Positions 18,866-28,273 of a stretch of DNA of 64,000 nt are shown in pieces; the stretch's first letter is position 1; each line of letters starts with the position of its first letter. The notes below the pieces were generated by a model, which saw only the letters and a program-made list of their open reading frames with translations, was not told the origin of the DNA and did no database searches. The stretch comes from Ciceribacter ferrooxidans. GTDB taxonomy: Bacteria; Pseudomonadota; Alphaproteobacteria; Rhizobiales; Rhizobiaceae. The stretch covers positions 1 through 64,000 of the forward strand of contig NZ_SDVB01000248.1 of assembly GCF_004137355.1 (NCBI RefSeq), in the 5' to 3' direction. The position numbers were made by a program, and so were the translations under genes.

Positions 18866-19954
18866 TCAGGCCGGAAAGACATGCATTTTGCCGGGATCGA
18901 ATGTCAGAACGACCCGTTCGCCCGGTTCGACGAGGTCGCCTTCCTGCACGCTGCGCCGGTCTGCCGTGACGAGAAAATCGCCCAGCCCGTCGACGTCGAT
19001 CTGATATTCGGCGGTCGAGCCGAGAAAGATGCGGTGAGTGACGGTACCGACGAGCCCACCGGCGTGCGTCGGCAGTTGCCTGACGAGGTCGATCGCCTCG
19101 GGACGCAACGCGACGGTCACGGCGCCGGGTGCCATCGTTCGTTTGCCTTCGCGTCCCAGCACCATGCCGTTCGAGAGCCTGATCGTCGTTCCGTCGGCCT
19201 CCAGCGTGCCGGCGATGCGATTGGTCTTGCCGACGAAATCGGCCACGAAGAGATCGGCCGGGTGGTCGTAGATTGCCTGGGGCCTGTCCATCTGGACGAT
19301 GCGCCCGGCGTTCATCACGCAGACCATGTCGCTCATCGAAAGCGCCTCTTCCTGGTCGTGGGTGACGAGCACGAAGGTGATGCCGAGCTCGCGCTGTAGG
19401 GTCTGCAGCTCGATCTGCATGGCTGTGCGCAGTTTCTTGTCGAGGGCCGCCAGCGGTTCGTCCAGCAGCAGCACCGAGGGCTTGTTGACGATGGCGCGGG
19501 CTAGCGCCACCCGCTGCTGCTGGCCGCCGGACATTTCATGCACGCGGCGTTTTTCGAAGCCGCCGAGCCGCACCATTTCCAACGCCTCGCGCGCCCGGTT
19601 GGCGATTTCGGCGGTGCCAAGCTTCGGCCGCTGTTGCCTCAGCCCGTAGGCGACGTTCTCCTCGACGTTGAAATGCGGAAACAGCGCGTAGTGCTGGAAG
19701 ACCATGTTGACCGGGCGGCGATACGGCGGCACGCCATTCATCTCGCGGCCGTTGATCAGCACCGTACCTTCGCTTGGCTGCTCGAAGCCGCCGATCATCC
19801 TCAGGCACGTGGTCTTGCCACCACCCGACGGTCCGAGCAGGGCTACGAACGCACCCTTCGGCACGGCCAGATTGATGTCCGATACGGCCGTCACGCTGCC
19901 ATAGCGTTTGGCGACCGAACGAAACTCGATGTCGTTCGTCGAAGGCACTGTCAC
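18866..19954 (-). CDS. Spermidine/putrescine-type ABC ATPase (PotA class)
   Basis: About 362 residues: Walker A GPSGGGKTT, Q-loop FQHYALFPHF, signature MSGGQQQRVALARA, Walker B LLLDEPLAALD, then a C-terminal TOBE domain. The GTG at 19954 is my start because GGGGAA lies six bases before it and alignment begins at VPSTNDIEFRSVAKRYG. An in-frame ATG at 20029 would extend it into the divergent regulator region. First gene of the Pot-like operon; its promoter lies in the 200-base region shared with the LuxR-type gene. Confidence 0.88.
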   Translation of the reverse strand: MTVPSTNDIEFRSVAKRYGSVTAVSDINLAVPKGAFVALLGPSGGGKTTCLRMIGGFEQPSEGTVLINGREMNGVPPYRRPVNMVFQHYALFPHFNVEENVAYGLRQQRPKLGTAEIANRAREALEMVRLGGFEKRRVHEMSGGQQQRVALARAIVNKPSVLLLDEPLAALDKKLRTAMQIELQTLQRELGITFVLVTHDQEEALSMSDMVCVMNAGRIVQMDRPQAIYDHPADLFVADFVGKTNRIAGTLEADGTTIRLSNGMVLGREGKRTMAPGAVTVALRPEAIDLVRQLPTHAGGLVGTVTHRIFLGSTAEYQIDVDGLGDFLVTADRRSVQEGDLVEPGERVVLTFDPGKMHVFPA

Positions 19955-20052
19955 GTCATATTCCCCGCGGTTGTTTTTCTGAATGCCGGGTCTTCTCGCG
20001 ATCGCCCGGCTTCTCACCGTCTGTGTCAAACCTATTCAAGCTAGTCGATTGC

Positions 20053-20111
20053 GGTATATACCCCGAAAGAGGTATTCCAAGCCGTTTCTGGATGTGGAGG
20101 GTGTATACCCC
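20053..20111. promoter_or_regulatory. Repeated TATACCCC motif in a divergent promoter
   Basis: GGTATATACC (20053-20062, perfect palindrome) and GGTGTATACCCC (20100-20111, near-palindrome) share the core TATACCCC, spaced 47 bases apart. They lie between the PotA-class ATPase and the LuxR-type gene. They are candidate operators for that regulator, known only by their position and repetition. Confidence 0.4.
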
Positions 20112-20154
20112 AGGAGCATCTGCTGCTCTTTTTTGCAATCGGGTGGATGTCGGC

Positions 20155-20949
20155 ATGGATCTCGAAGCCTTGTTCAAAGTCATGGGGCGACTGGTGGGCG
20201 CGGGGGCTCCCGGCGAGGATGCGGCGGGGCCCGCCTTCCATGAGCTGATGAAGAGCCTGCTCCGCTTCGACTATATCGTCGTCTTCGCCTATCGCGGGCA
20301 GGAGCGCCCGATCGATCTCTACAGCACCTTCACCGCCGAGGAGCATGTCGTCTTCGTCAGCATGTACCAGGCCGGACCCTATCTGCTCGATCCCTTCTAC
20401 AGGGCAGCGCAGCAGCCGAAGCCCGGTGTCTGGCGCATGCGGGAGCTGGCGCCAGACCGGTTCTTCTCCAGCGAATATTTCCGCAGCTACTATACCCAGA
20501 CGGGACTGGCCGAAGAAATCGGCTTCTTCGTCGCTCTCGACAACGGCATCACGGTCGTTCTCTCGCTGATGCGGCGGGAGCAGTCGGGGGTATTTTCCGC
20601 TGCCGAATTCGCGCTGCTGAAGAAGGCGGAACCGGTGGTGGCCGCCCTCGTCCGCCACTCCTGGCCCGATCTCGGTCGCCGCTTCGACCTGGCTTTCGCC
20701 AAGCGCGGCAGGAGCGGGCGCAAGGCTGCCCAACCCTCCGCGGATCGGGTGTGGCGCGATCTCAACCTGACCGACCGGGAAGCCGCCATCGTCGAACTCG
20801 TCCTGCAAGGGCATTCATCGGAATCAATCGGTCTTCGGCTCGGCATCTCGACCGGAACCGTCAAGGTTCATCGCCGCAACGTCTATCGCAAGCTCGGCAT
20901 TTCCTCGCAGACGCAATTGCTGTCGATCTACCTCAAGAGCTTGGGATAA
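20155..20949 (+). CDS. LuxR-family transcriptional regulator
   Basis: About 264 residues. The C-terminal 65 residues are a LuxR/GerE helix-turn-helix (LTDREAAIVELVLQGHSSESIGLRLGISTGTVKVHRRNVYRKLGI). The N-terminal 180 residues form an uncharacterised ligand-sensing-like domain with no clear receiver Asp or autoinducer-binding signature. I start at ATG 20155, where homology plausibly begins; an in-frame ATG at 20023 would overlap the divergent promoter. Divergence from the Pot-like operon suggests it controls that transporter. Confidence 0.85.
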   Translation: MDLEALFKVMGRLVGAGAPGEDAAGPAFHELMKSLLRFDYIVVFAYRGQERPIDLYSTFTAEEHVVFVSMYQAGPYLLDPFYRAAQQPKPGVWRMRELAPDRFFSSEYFRSYYTQTGLAEEIGFFVALDNGITVVLSLMRREQSGVFSAAEFALLKKAEPVVAALVRHSWPDLGRRFDLAFAKRGRSGRKAAQPSADRVWRDLNLTDREAAIVELVLQGHSSESIGLRLGISTGTVKVHRRNVYRKLGISSQTQLLSIYLKSLG

Positions 20950-21075
20950 TTGCCCGGCTCTTCGGGATGCCGCCAGACCTCCAGGCGGCGATGCCGGTTC
21001 CACCCGACGATACACCATGATCGGCAGCGCCGCATAATCCCGCTCATAGTGCGGAGCATGCAGATCTTGCCTAAG

Positions 21076-21279
21076 CGGAAAGACCGGTTCTTCGCCGGAT
21101 CAGATCGCGGTGGTGCGTGGGCGTGAGGTGTTCTTTCTCTCACCGAAGCCGTAAAGCGGGACGGTATCGACCGTGAGGCCTATCTGCGCGATAGCCTCAC
21201 GCGCATCGCGGACCATCCGATCAATCGGATCGATGGACCATTGGCCTGGAACGGCAGAATCACGCCGAAAACCGCGTGA
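21076..21279 (+). pseudogene. IS66-family transposase (TnpC) C-terminal remnant
   Basis: Two out-of-phase pieces of the IS66 TnpC C-terminus are readable. 21076-21120 gives RKDRFFAGSDRGGAW, and 21139-21279 gives LTEAVKRDGIDREAYLRDSL then TRIADHPINRID. Both match the conserved end of IS66 transposases, but they are separated by a frameshift and lack the rest of the protein. This is a dead fragment and evidence of past insertion between the LuxR-type gene and the cyd operon. Confidence 0.75.
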
Positions 21280-21299
21280 CGAGGCGCTGACCTGGAAAA

Positions 21300-21321
21300 C
21301 GGGGCGGCAAATGCCGCCCCG
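21300..21321 (-). terminator. Rho-independent terminator of the cyd operon
   Basis: Ten-base stem built on GGGGCGGCA/TGCCGCCCC with a two-base loop, 12 bases after the cydX stop, followed on the minus strand by TTTTCC. This is a good intrinsic terminator. Confidence 0.75.
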
Positions 21322-21332
21322 CTTTCAACTCC

Positions 21333-21467
21333 TCACACCGCGATGTCGGCGTTGACGGGCGATGGGCCCATCACTGCACGATCTTCCTGCATTTCGAGCC
21401 ACATGGCGTTGACGACGGCGAAGATCGCGGCGAGCGGCAGGCCGAGAAGCCAGGCGAAATACCACAT
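21333..21467 (-). CDS. cydX: Cytochrome bd oxidase small subunit CydX
   Basis: A 44-residue protein, MWYFAWLLGLPLAAIFAVVN then AMWLEM, with one membrane helix and the short charged tail of the CydX/YbgT family. CydX binds CydAB and stabilises the haems of the bd oxidase. It starts 13 bases after cydB, which is where cydX lies in other bacteria. It is easily missed because of its size; the N-terminal MWYFAW signature makes the call firm. Confidence 0.92.
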   Translation of the reverse strand: MWYFAWLLGLPLAAIFAVVNAMWLEMQEDRAVMGPSPVNADIAV

Positions 21468-21480
21468 TGTTCTATCTCCC

Positions 21481-22632
21481 TCAGTAGACGGTGCTGCTGT
21501 TCTCGGTGACGTCCGCCTCGGTCACCTTGCCCCAGAGCACCTTGTAGACCCAGGCGGTGTAGGCGAGGATGATCGGCACGAAGATCACGGCCATCACCAG
21601 CATGACAAAGAGCGTCTGGTGCGACGAGGACGAATTCCAGACCGTCAGCGACGATTTCGCATCGAGCGAGGACGGCAGGATGAACGGGAACATCGTCAGG
21701 CCGACCGAGGCGACGATGCCGGCGATCGAAAGTTTCGAGAACAGGAGCGTCGAGACCTCGCGCCCGGCCCGGAAGCCGAGAAACACCAAGACCGCACCGA
21801 CAAACCCGAGAACCGGGGCAACCGCAATCCACGGCCGTGCGGCATAGGCCGCAAACCACGACGGCGAGCGGGCAACCTCGCCGAGCAGCGGGTTGGACGG
21901 CCCGTCTGTGACGGGAGAGCCGGCAATGGCGTAGCCGGTGATCCCCGATGCCATCCAGACGCCGGCGAGCGCATAGGCGACGATGGTCACGACCGCGGCG
22001 ACGGAGCCGTACATCCGTGCACGTTCCCGCACCGGCCCCTCGGTCTTGAGCTGCAGCCAGGCGGCACCGTGCATGACGAGCATCGCCAGCGACACGAGAC
22101 CCGCAAGCAGCGCGAAGGGATTGAGCAGGCCGAAGAAGGACCCTTCATAGAAGATCATCAGGTCTTCGTTGAAGCGGAACGGCACGCCCTGCAAGACATT
22201 ACCCATGGCAACCCCGAAGATCAGGGCCGGCACGGCGCCACCGACGAACAGTGCCCAGTCCCAGGCCGAACGCCAGGTCGCGCTGTCGCGCTTGGAGCGG
22301 TACTTGAAGCCGACTGGCCTGAGGATCAGGGCCGCCAGTACCGCGAACATGGCGAGGTAGAAGCCCGAGAAGCTGACGGCATAGAGCGGTGGCCAGGCCG
22401 CGAAAATCGCCCCGCCGCCGAGGATGAACCAGACCTGGTTGCCTTCCCATACGGGGCCGATGGTGTTGATGGCGATGCGCCGTTCCGTGTCCGTCTTGCC
22501 GACGAAGGGAAGGAGCGCACCGACGCCCATGTCGAAGCCGTCGGTGAGCGCAAAGCCGCCGAGCAGCACGCCGAGCAGGACCCACCACATGACCCGCAGC
22601 AGTTCGAAGTCGAGGAGTTGATAGAGTATCAT
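21481..22632 (-). CDS. cydB: Cytochrome bd ubiquinol oxidase subunit II
   Basis: A 383-residue inner-membrane protein with about eight to nine membrane helices. The N-terminal MILYQLLDFELLRVMWW and GFALTDGFDMGVGALLPFVG are diagnostic of CydB. With CydA and CydX it forms the high-affinity, cyanide-tolerant quinol oxidase that reduces oxygen to water at low oxygen tension. It follows cydA by four bases and is co-transcribed with it. Confidence 0.97.
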   Translation of the reverse strand: MILYQLLDFELLRVMWWVLLGVLLGGFALTDGFDMGVGALLPFVGKTDTERRIAINTIGPVWEGNQVWFILGGGAIFAAWPPLYAVSFSGFYLAMFAVLAALILRPVGFKYRSKRDSATWRSAWDWALFVGGAVPALIFGVAMGNVLQGVPFRFNEDLMIFYEGSFFGLLNPFALLAGLVSLAMLVMHGAAWLQLKTEGPVRERARMYGSVAAVVTIVAYALAGVWMASGITGYAIAGSPVTDGPSNPLLGEVARSPSWFAAYAARPWIAVAPVLGFVGAVLVFLGFRAGREVSTLLFSKLSIAGIVASVGLTMFPFILPSSLDAKSSLTVWNSSSSHQTLFVMLVMAVIFVPIILAYTAWVYKVLWGKVTEADVTENSSTVY

Positions 22633-22636
22633 GGTC

Positions 22637-24238
22637 TTACTCCGCAGGTTGGGTGTGAGCCGACAGGCCCGTCAGCCGGTCGCGATGCCGCTTCTGCCAC
22701 TGATCGGTTTCGGGCACGTCGAGATAGGGTCCCTTGCGGATGTATTTCAGCATCAGGCCCATCTCGATGACGAAGAGCACGGTGTAGAACAGCACGAAGC
22801 CGGCGAGCGTGATCAGAAGCTCGGTCACCGAGAGATGCGAGGCGGACAACGCCGTCGGCAGCACGCCGTCGACGGTCCAAGGTTGGCGACCGAATTCAGC
22901 GACGAACCAGCCGAGCTCCGCGGCAATCCACGGCGTCGGGATAATGATGACGGCGAGCCACAGGGCGATGCGAGGGAACTGCATCCTGCGGAAAGAAGCC
23001 ATCCAGAAGAACCAGGCCATGACGGCGATGAAGGAGAAGCCGAGGGCGACCATCAGGCGGAAAGCCCAGAAGAGTGGCCAGACGGTCGGTACCGTGTCGT
23101 TGGCGGCCATCTTGATCTGGTCTTCGCTCGCCTGACGCGGATCGTCGATATAGCGTTTCAAGAGCAGGGCAAAGCCGAGATCCTTGCTGTGTTCTTCGAA
23201 GATCGCACGGACCTCGTCCGGAACCACGCCCTTGTTGGCACGGTAGGTCATCAGCGCATCGTAGGCGATCTGACCGGAGCGAATACGTTCCTCCGCTTGC
23301 TTGACAAGTTCATCGATACCGGGGATTTCGCCGGTCAGCGAGCGCGTGCCGATCAGGCCCATCACATAGGGGATGTGAAGGGCGTAATGGGTTTCGCGTG
23401 CTTCCTGGTCGGGAATGCCGACAAGCGTGAACGACGCCGGAGCCGGCTGGGTCTCCCACATGCCCTCGATGGCCGCGAGCTTCATCTTCTGGTCATGGGT
23501 GACCGAATAGCCGGATTCGTCGCCGAGGACGACGACGGAGAGTGCCGAGGCGAGGCCGAACGAGGCCGCAACCGCGATCGACCGCCGGGCAAGTTCCGTG
23601 TGGCGCCCCTTCAGCAGGTACCATGCGGAGACGCCGAGCACGAAGACGGAGGCGGTGACGTAGCCCGCCGAGACCGTATGGACGAATTTCGCCTGTGCGA
23701 CCTGGTTGAAGACGACGTCAAAGAACGAGGTCATCTCCATGCGCATCGACATCGGATTGAACTCGGCCCCGACCGGGTTCTGCATCCAGCCGTTGGCGAT
23801 GAGGATCCAGAGAGCGGAAAGGTTCGAGCCGATGGCCACGAGCCAGGCGACGACTAGGTGGGCACGCTTGGAGAGCTTGTCCCAGCCGAAGAAAAACAGG
23901 CCGACGAAGGTCGCCTCGAGGAAGAAGGCCATGAGCCCTTCGACCGCCAGCGGCGCACCGAAGATGTCGCCGACATAGTGGCTGTAATAGCTCCAGTTCA
24001 TGCCGAACTGGAATTCCATGGTAATGCCGGTGGACACCCCCAGCACGAAGTTGATGCCGAACAGCGTGCCCCAGAATTTCGTCATCTGTCGCCAGATCGG
24101 ACGGTCCGTCATGACGTAGACCGTTTCCATGATCGCGACGATGATGGAGAGGCCGAGTGTCAGGGGCACGAAGAGAAAGTGATACATTGCCGTCATCGCA
24201 AACTGCAGGCGTGACAGTTCGACTATGTCGATTTCCAT
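22637..24238 (-). CDS. cydA: Cytochrome bd ubiquinol oxidase subunit I
   Basis: A 533-residue membrane protein holding the haems. His20 in MYHFLFVPLTLGL matches the haem b595 ligand (E. coli His19). A second conserved His is in KFVHTVSAGYVTASVF, and the Met ligand of b558 lies in WPLFWAFRLMVALG. The periplasmic Q-loop that oxidises ubiquinol is present between helices 6 and 7. Length and motifs are normal. It lies 130 bases downstream of cydC, so cydAB may also have an internal promoter. Confidence 0.97.
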   Translation of the reverse strand: MEIDIVELSRLQFAMTAMYHFLFVPLTLGLSIIVAIMETVYVMTDRPIWRQMTKFWGTLFGINFVLGVSTGITMEFQFGMNWSYYSHYVGDIFGAPLAVEGLMAFFLEATFVGLFFFGWDKLSKRAHLVVAWLVAIGSNLSALWILIANGWMQNPVGAEFNPMSMRMEMTSFFDVVFNQVAQAKFVHTVSAGYVTASVFVLGVSAWYLLKGRHTELARRSIAVAASFGLASALSVVVLGDESGYSVTHDQKMKLAAIEGMWETQPAPASFTLVGIPDQEARETHYALHIPYVMGLIGTRSLTGEIPGIDELVKQAEERIRSGQIAYDALMTYRANKGVVPDEVRAIFEEHSKDLGFALLLKRYIDDPRQASEDQIKMAANDTVPTVWPLFWAFRLMVALGFSFIAVMAWFFWMASFRRMQFPRIALWLAVIIIPTPWIAAELGWFVAEFGRQPWTVDGVLPTALSASHLSVTELLITLAGFVLFYTVLFVIEMGLMLKYIRKGPYLDVPETDQWQKRHRDRLTGLSAHTQPAE

Positions 24239-24368
24239 GATCTTGCTCTCGATTGGTCTCAGGATTGAGCTTGGGAGGAAGGATATGAGCCATCATATCC
24301 ATGACCCGGGTATCGTCCATGAGGTGGATCAACGTCGTTTGCCCCCGGAAAACCTGTGCCGGAAGTAC

Positions 24369-26030
24369 CTACGGAGAACGTATTTCAAGCGCGCGATCGG
24401 CCCACGCGCGTTCCTCTGCACGATGGGCGGCGACCACTATCGCGGCTCGCGGAAATGCCGAACGCAGCCGCGCAAGTATATCGCAGGCGGTCTCGACGTC
24501 CAACCCCTCGGTCGGCTCGTCGAGAAGCATGACGGAGGGCCGGCGCAGCAGCATGCGGGCGAACGCGAGCCGCCGCCTTTCGCCGCCTGAAAGACCCTGC
24601 CCGCCCTCGCCCAGAGGGTACTGGAGCCCCCCTTTGGCGGTCACGACCTCGTCGAGGCCGGCGATCCGCAGGCTCTCCCAGAGCATGTCGTCACCGGCTG
24701 CCGGCGCCGCGAGGCGCAGATTGTCGGCGATCGTGCCACTGACCAGCGTAGCACGCTGCGGCAGATAGCCTATGCGCGCGGCGCGCTCCGCCTCCGAGAG
24801 GTCTGCAATCGCCAGACCCTCCAGACAAACGATACCTTCCGTGGGCTCGACGAGGCCACGGATGATGTTGAGAAGGGTGGTCTTTCCCGATCCGCTTTCG
24901 CCGACGAGCGCCAGTGTCTCTCCGCGGCCGACCGAGAAATCCAGACCTTCGAAAAGCGCGCGGTTTCCCCGACGGTAAACCAGTCCGTGGCCTGAAATCA
25001 CCGACGAGTCGCCGGAGGCAAACGGCGACAACGCCGTTCTTCGCGGAGCCGCTTCGGGCTCGTCGACGAACTGGGCTTCGATCCGCCGCGCCGCATCCGT
25101 CATCTTGCCGAGCTCGGCGATGCCGCGCGCAAGCGGGGCTGCGGTCTCCACGAGCGCCAGCGCCGCAAAGAAACCCAGCGCCGCGCTCGCCGGATCGATG
25201 CGCCCCTCGCTCGCCGCAACTCCACCGACGAGCAGCGCGCCGCCGGCCGCAACACTGCCCGCAAGACCGAGAAACAGAGCGGATATCCGCTCGACCAGGT
25301 CGGTCCGCGACTGTGCATGCTGCATCCGTTGATGGGCATCGAGGACCGATCGGCGATAGTCTTCCAGACGGCCGCTTACCGCGAGCTCGGTGCGCCCGCG
25401 CATCATGTCGATGAACCGCATGCGCAAGGCCTGCGCCGAGCGCTGCGCGAGCCGGGACGGCTTTCGCGAAGCGCGCGCCGCGACAATGAGCGCGGCGGCG
25501 AGACCGACGAGGTAGCTGCCGATCTCAAGAACCGCGACCGACGGGAGGACGAGCCAGGCGATCAGGAAGAATGTTGCGGCAAGCACGACTGCCGCCGCGA
25601 CCGCGGGCATGACGAGCCGCAATGCGACGCCGTCGAGGGCGTCGACATCGATCGTCAGGTGGTTGAGCCGCTCGGAGCCGCGCAGACGGGACAGAAGAAC
25701 GGCTGGCTTGCGGAGCATGGCCTCCAGCAAAGCCACACGCAGGTCGGCAAGCCCCTTGAGCGTCGCATCATGGGTGGCGAGCCTCTCACCGTACCGGGCG
25801 ACCGCGCGTCCGAGGGCGAGGAAGCGCACCCCGGCACTCGGTCGGAAAACATCGAAGGTCAGGCCGCCGCCGGCGAGCCCAGCGGCCCCGGCGGCGGTGA
25901 CGAACCAGCCCGACAGGCCGAGCAGCGCCAGGCCGGCTGCGAGAACCGCGACTGAGAGCAAAATGCCGACGATCAATGCACCGATCCGTCGCCGCCAGAT
26001 GCGCCGGAAGACCCTGAACAGCGCCGTCAT
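24369..26030 (-). CDS. cydC: Heme/thiol ABC exporter subunit CydC
   Basis: A 553-residue fused membrane-ATPase protein: six membrane helices in the first 310 residues, then Walker A GESGSGKTT (about 375), signature LSGGERRRLAFARM and Walker B VMLLDEPTEGLD. CydDC exports cysteine/glutathione or affects haem to allow cytochrome bd assembly. Its ATG overlaps the cydD stop by four bases. The order cydD-cydC-cydA-cydB is the usual rhizobial one. Confidence 0.94.
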   Translation of the reverse strand: MTALFRVFRRIWRRRIGALIVGILLSVAVLAAGLALLGLSGWFVTAAGAAGLAGGGLTFDVFRPSAGVRFLALGRAVARYGERLATHDATLKGLADLRVALLEAMLRKPAVLLSRLRGSERLNHLTIDVDALDGVALRLVMPAVAAAVVLAATFFLIAWLVLPSVAVLEIGSYLVGLAAALIVAARASRKPSRLAQRSAQALRMRFIDMMRGRTELAVSGRLEDYRRSVLDAHQRMQHAQSRTDLVERISALFLGLAGSVAAGGALLVGGVAASEGRIDPASAALGFFAALALVETAAPLARGIAELGKMTDAARRIEAQFVDEPEAAPRRTALSPFASGDSSVISGHGLVYRRGNRALFEGLDFSVGRGETLALVGESGSGKTTLLNIIRGLVEPTEGIVCLEGLAIADLSEAERAARIGYLPQRATLVSGTIADNLRLAAPAAGDDMLWESLRIAGLDEVVTAKGGLQYPLGEGGQGLSGGERRRLAFARMLLRRPSVMLLDEPTEGLDVETACDILARLRSAFPRAAIVVAAHRAEERAWADRALEIRSP

Positions 26031-27724
26031 CGTCCGGCCTCCAGGGCAATCACCCGTTCGAAGCGGGCGATGAGACGCGAATCATGGGTCGCGACCACCA
26101 GCGTCGCGCCCTGGCGGCCGATAGCCTCCAGCGCCTCCACCACCCGCTCGGCCGTCGCGGCATCGAGGTCCGCCGTCGGCTCGTCGGCAAAGACGACCTT
26201 TGCGTCCGCATAGATGGCGCGCGCGATCGTCAGACGACGCGCCTCGCCACCCGAAACGCCGCTGCCGTTTTCACCGAGGCGGGTGTCGACACCCCGTGGC
26301 AGGGCGGCCACCACACCGTCGGCAGCCGCGGCGGCGAGCGCCGCATCGAGCCGGGCTTCGTCGATCCGCTCACCGGAGAGGGCGATATTGGCGCGCAGGC
26401 TCGCGTTCAGCATGTGCGGATGCTGGCCGACGAAACCGATCGTACCTCTCCAGACATCAGCCAAGTCGTCGTCGAGCGGCTCTCCGCCGATCTCGACCCG
26501 GCCGGAGGAAGGCCGCGCGAGCCCGCAGAGGAGACCGATGAAGGTCGTCTTGCCGGCCCCGCTCGGCCCGCAGATCGCGATCCTTTCGCCCGGCATGATC
26601 TCGATGTCGGGGAAGGCGATCTCTCCTCCGCCTGCCTCGTAACGGAGCCCCCTGGTTGCGATCGTCAGCGCGCCCGCCGGACGGCTGTCGGCTCTTGCCC
26701 CGCGCCCGAGGATGCGCGGAGCCGACTCGCGATCCCGCTCGGCGAGCTCTCCTGCGACAGCCAATGCGGCGGCCTTGTCGTGCCAGGCGGCAGCGAGATC
26801 GCGCAACGGCTGGAAGAAGTCGGGAGCCAGCAACAGGATGAAGATACCCTCCGCCACCGTCAGAGGCGTTTCGTAGGCACCGAAAGAAAAGGTTCCCAGC
26901 AGCGCGAAGCCCACATAGACGGCGACCAGCGCGATGCCGATTGCCGAAAAGAGCTCCAGCACGGTCGAGGAAAGGAAGGCGATCCTTAAGACCTCCATGG
27001 TCTTCGCCCGCAATGCCTCGGCCGACTGGCGGAAGCGGTCGACCGTCAATGCCTCGGCATTCAGCAGGCGGATGTCCGAAGCGGCATTCAGCCATTCGAG
27101 CAGCGCGGAATTGAGGGTCCCGGTCGCAGCCATCTGCTTCTCGCTGGCTTGCCTTGCCGCAAGGCCGATCAGCGCCATGAACACCGGGATCAACGGTCCG
27201 GCGACGAAAAGCACCATGCCGACGAGCCAGGACATCGATGCGACGACGACCAGGATGACGGCAGGAATGATCGCAACCCTGACCGCGGCGAGACGATAGC
27301 GGCTCGCCCACGGCAGGAGGGCGTCGAGCTTGCCGGCGAGCAGGGTCGCAAGGGCCGCCGACGTCTGGCTGCTGCCCGCAAGGGGCGACGCGAGGCTCTC
27401 CCGCTCGACGAGATCGATCCGCTCCCGCTCGATCAGTCGTTGCCCGATACCGAAGGCCTGCCACCCCGCCAAAACGTCGAGGAGGTGACGCAAGACCCCG
27501 AGGGTGATGAAGGCACCGGCCGTGACGAGAACGCCCGGCACCGGCGCCCTCCCCTCTACCAATGCCGCCAGGAGCCGGCTCACCAGCCATGCCTGCGGCA
27601 GCCAGAGCAAAGCTGAAAGAACAGACAGGCCGCTCGCTATCGCCATGGCACTGCGATCGCGGTGCGCCATTTGTATTAGCCGCCGGCGGGCGGGGTCGCT
27701 CTCGATCTTCGTGGTCTTGGACAA
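26027..27724 (-). CDS. cydD: Heme/thiol ABC exporter subunit CydD
   Basis: A 565-residue half-exporter with an N-terminal membrane domain and a C-terminal ATPase: Walker A GPSGAGKTT (about 375), signature VSGGEARRLTIARAI and Walker B VVFADEPTADLD. It pairs with CydC for assembly of the bd oxidase. The listed start is a TTG at 27724 without a strong ribosome site; the next ATG, 18 codons in, has none either. An FnrN/FixK-type box lies 57 bases upstream, so the whole operon is probably induced at low oxygen. Confidence 0.93.
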   Translation of the reverse strand: MSKTTKIESDPARRRLIQMAHRDRSAMAIASGLSVLSALLWLPQAWLVSRLLAALVEGRAPVPGVLVTAGAFITLGVLRHLLDVLAGWQAFGIGQRLIERERIDLVERESLASPLAGSSQTSAALATLLAGKLDALLPWASRYRLAAVRVAIIPAVILVVVASMSWLVGMVLFVAGPLIPVFMALIGLAARQASEKQMAATGTLNSALLEWLNAASDIRLLNAEALTVDRFRQSAEALRAKTMEVLRIAFLSSTVLELFSAIGIALVAVYVGFALLGTFSFGAYETPLTVAEGIFILLLAPDFFQPLRDLAAAWHDKAAALAVAGELAERDRESAPRILGRGARADSRPAGALTIATRGLRYEAGGGEIAFPDIEIMPGERIAICGPSGAGKTTFIGLLCGLARPSSGRVEIGGEPLDDDLADVWRGTIGFVGQHPHMLNASLRANIALSGERIDEARLDAALAAAAADGVVAALPRGVDTRLGENGSGVSGGEARRLTIARAIYADAKVVFADEPTADLDAATAERVVEALEAIGRQGATLVVATHDSRLIARFERVIALEAGR

Positions 27725-27780
27725 GGCGCGCCTGCGGAGATATCTGGCCTGCGGGTTTCCGGGCGACCGTATTCGCGGAA

Positions 27781-27794
27781 CTGATCTTGATCAA
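27781..27794 (-). promoter_or_regulatory. FNR/FixK-type anaerobox upstream of cydD
   Basis: On the minus strand the sequence is TTGAT-CAAG-ATCAG, one mismatch from the consensus TTGAT-N4-ATCAA. It is centred about 63 bases upstream of the cydD start. A class II site at -41.5 would place transcription start about 22 bases before the TTG. This fits control of a bd oxidase by FnrN or FixK. Confidence 0.72.
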
Positions 27795-28273
27795 ATTCCA
27801 AATTGTCGCGGTCGCGTGGATGGTAACGCTCTCCCGCTACCATCACTACAATGTCAAGCCTCTCGTGTGGCGTTTTCTTCGCAAGGTTCAACAGGTCCGC
27901 TATCGCTCCCTTCACGAAAGCTCGACCTGACCTCGTCCCTCGCAAGGATGGACCTCGATGGAGGTCACCAAGGAGCGGATTTCGCAGGCCATCTCACCGA
28001 GTCGTTCGATTACAACCCGAGTTGCAGTAACGGCAGAAATCGGGGTGCCTTGCGGTCGAACATGGTGTTCCGCGTGCCGCCCGTACCGGGTGATTTTATG
28101 GAGATCAGCGGCAAACGGCGACGCTCAGAGGCTTGGCCGTGTCTGCCGCTGTCGTTACAGCGTCCATCGGCCGTCGATCGATGCAGTGGCGAATCTCCAG
28201 CTTTCGATCTCCTGCTGCAGGCGCTCGATCCTGTCGGAGACGAGTTTGAGCGCGTCGCTGCCAAGCAAGAGCT

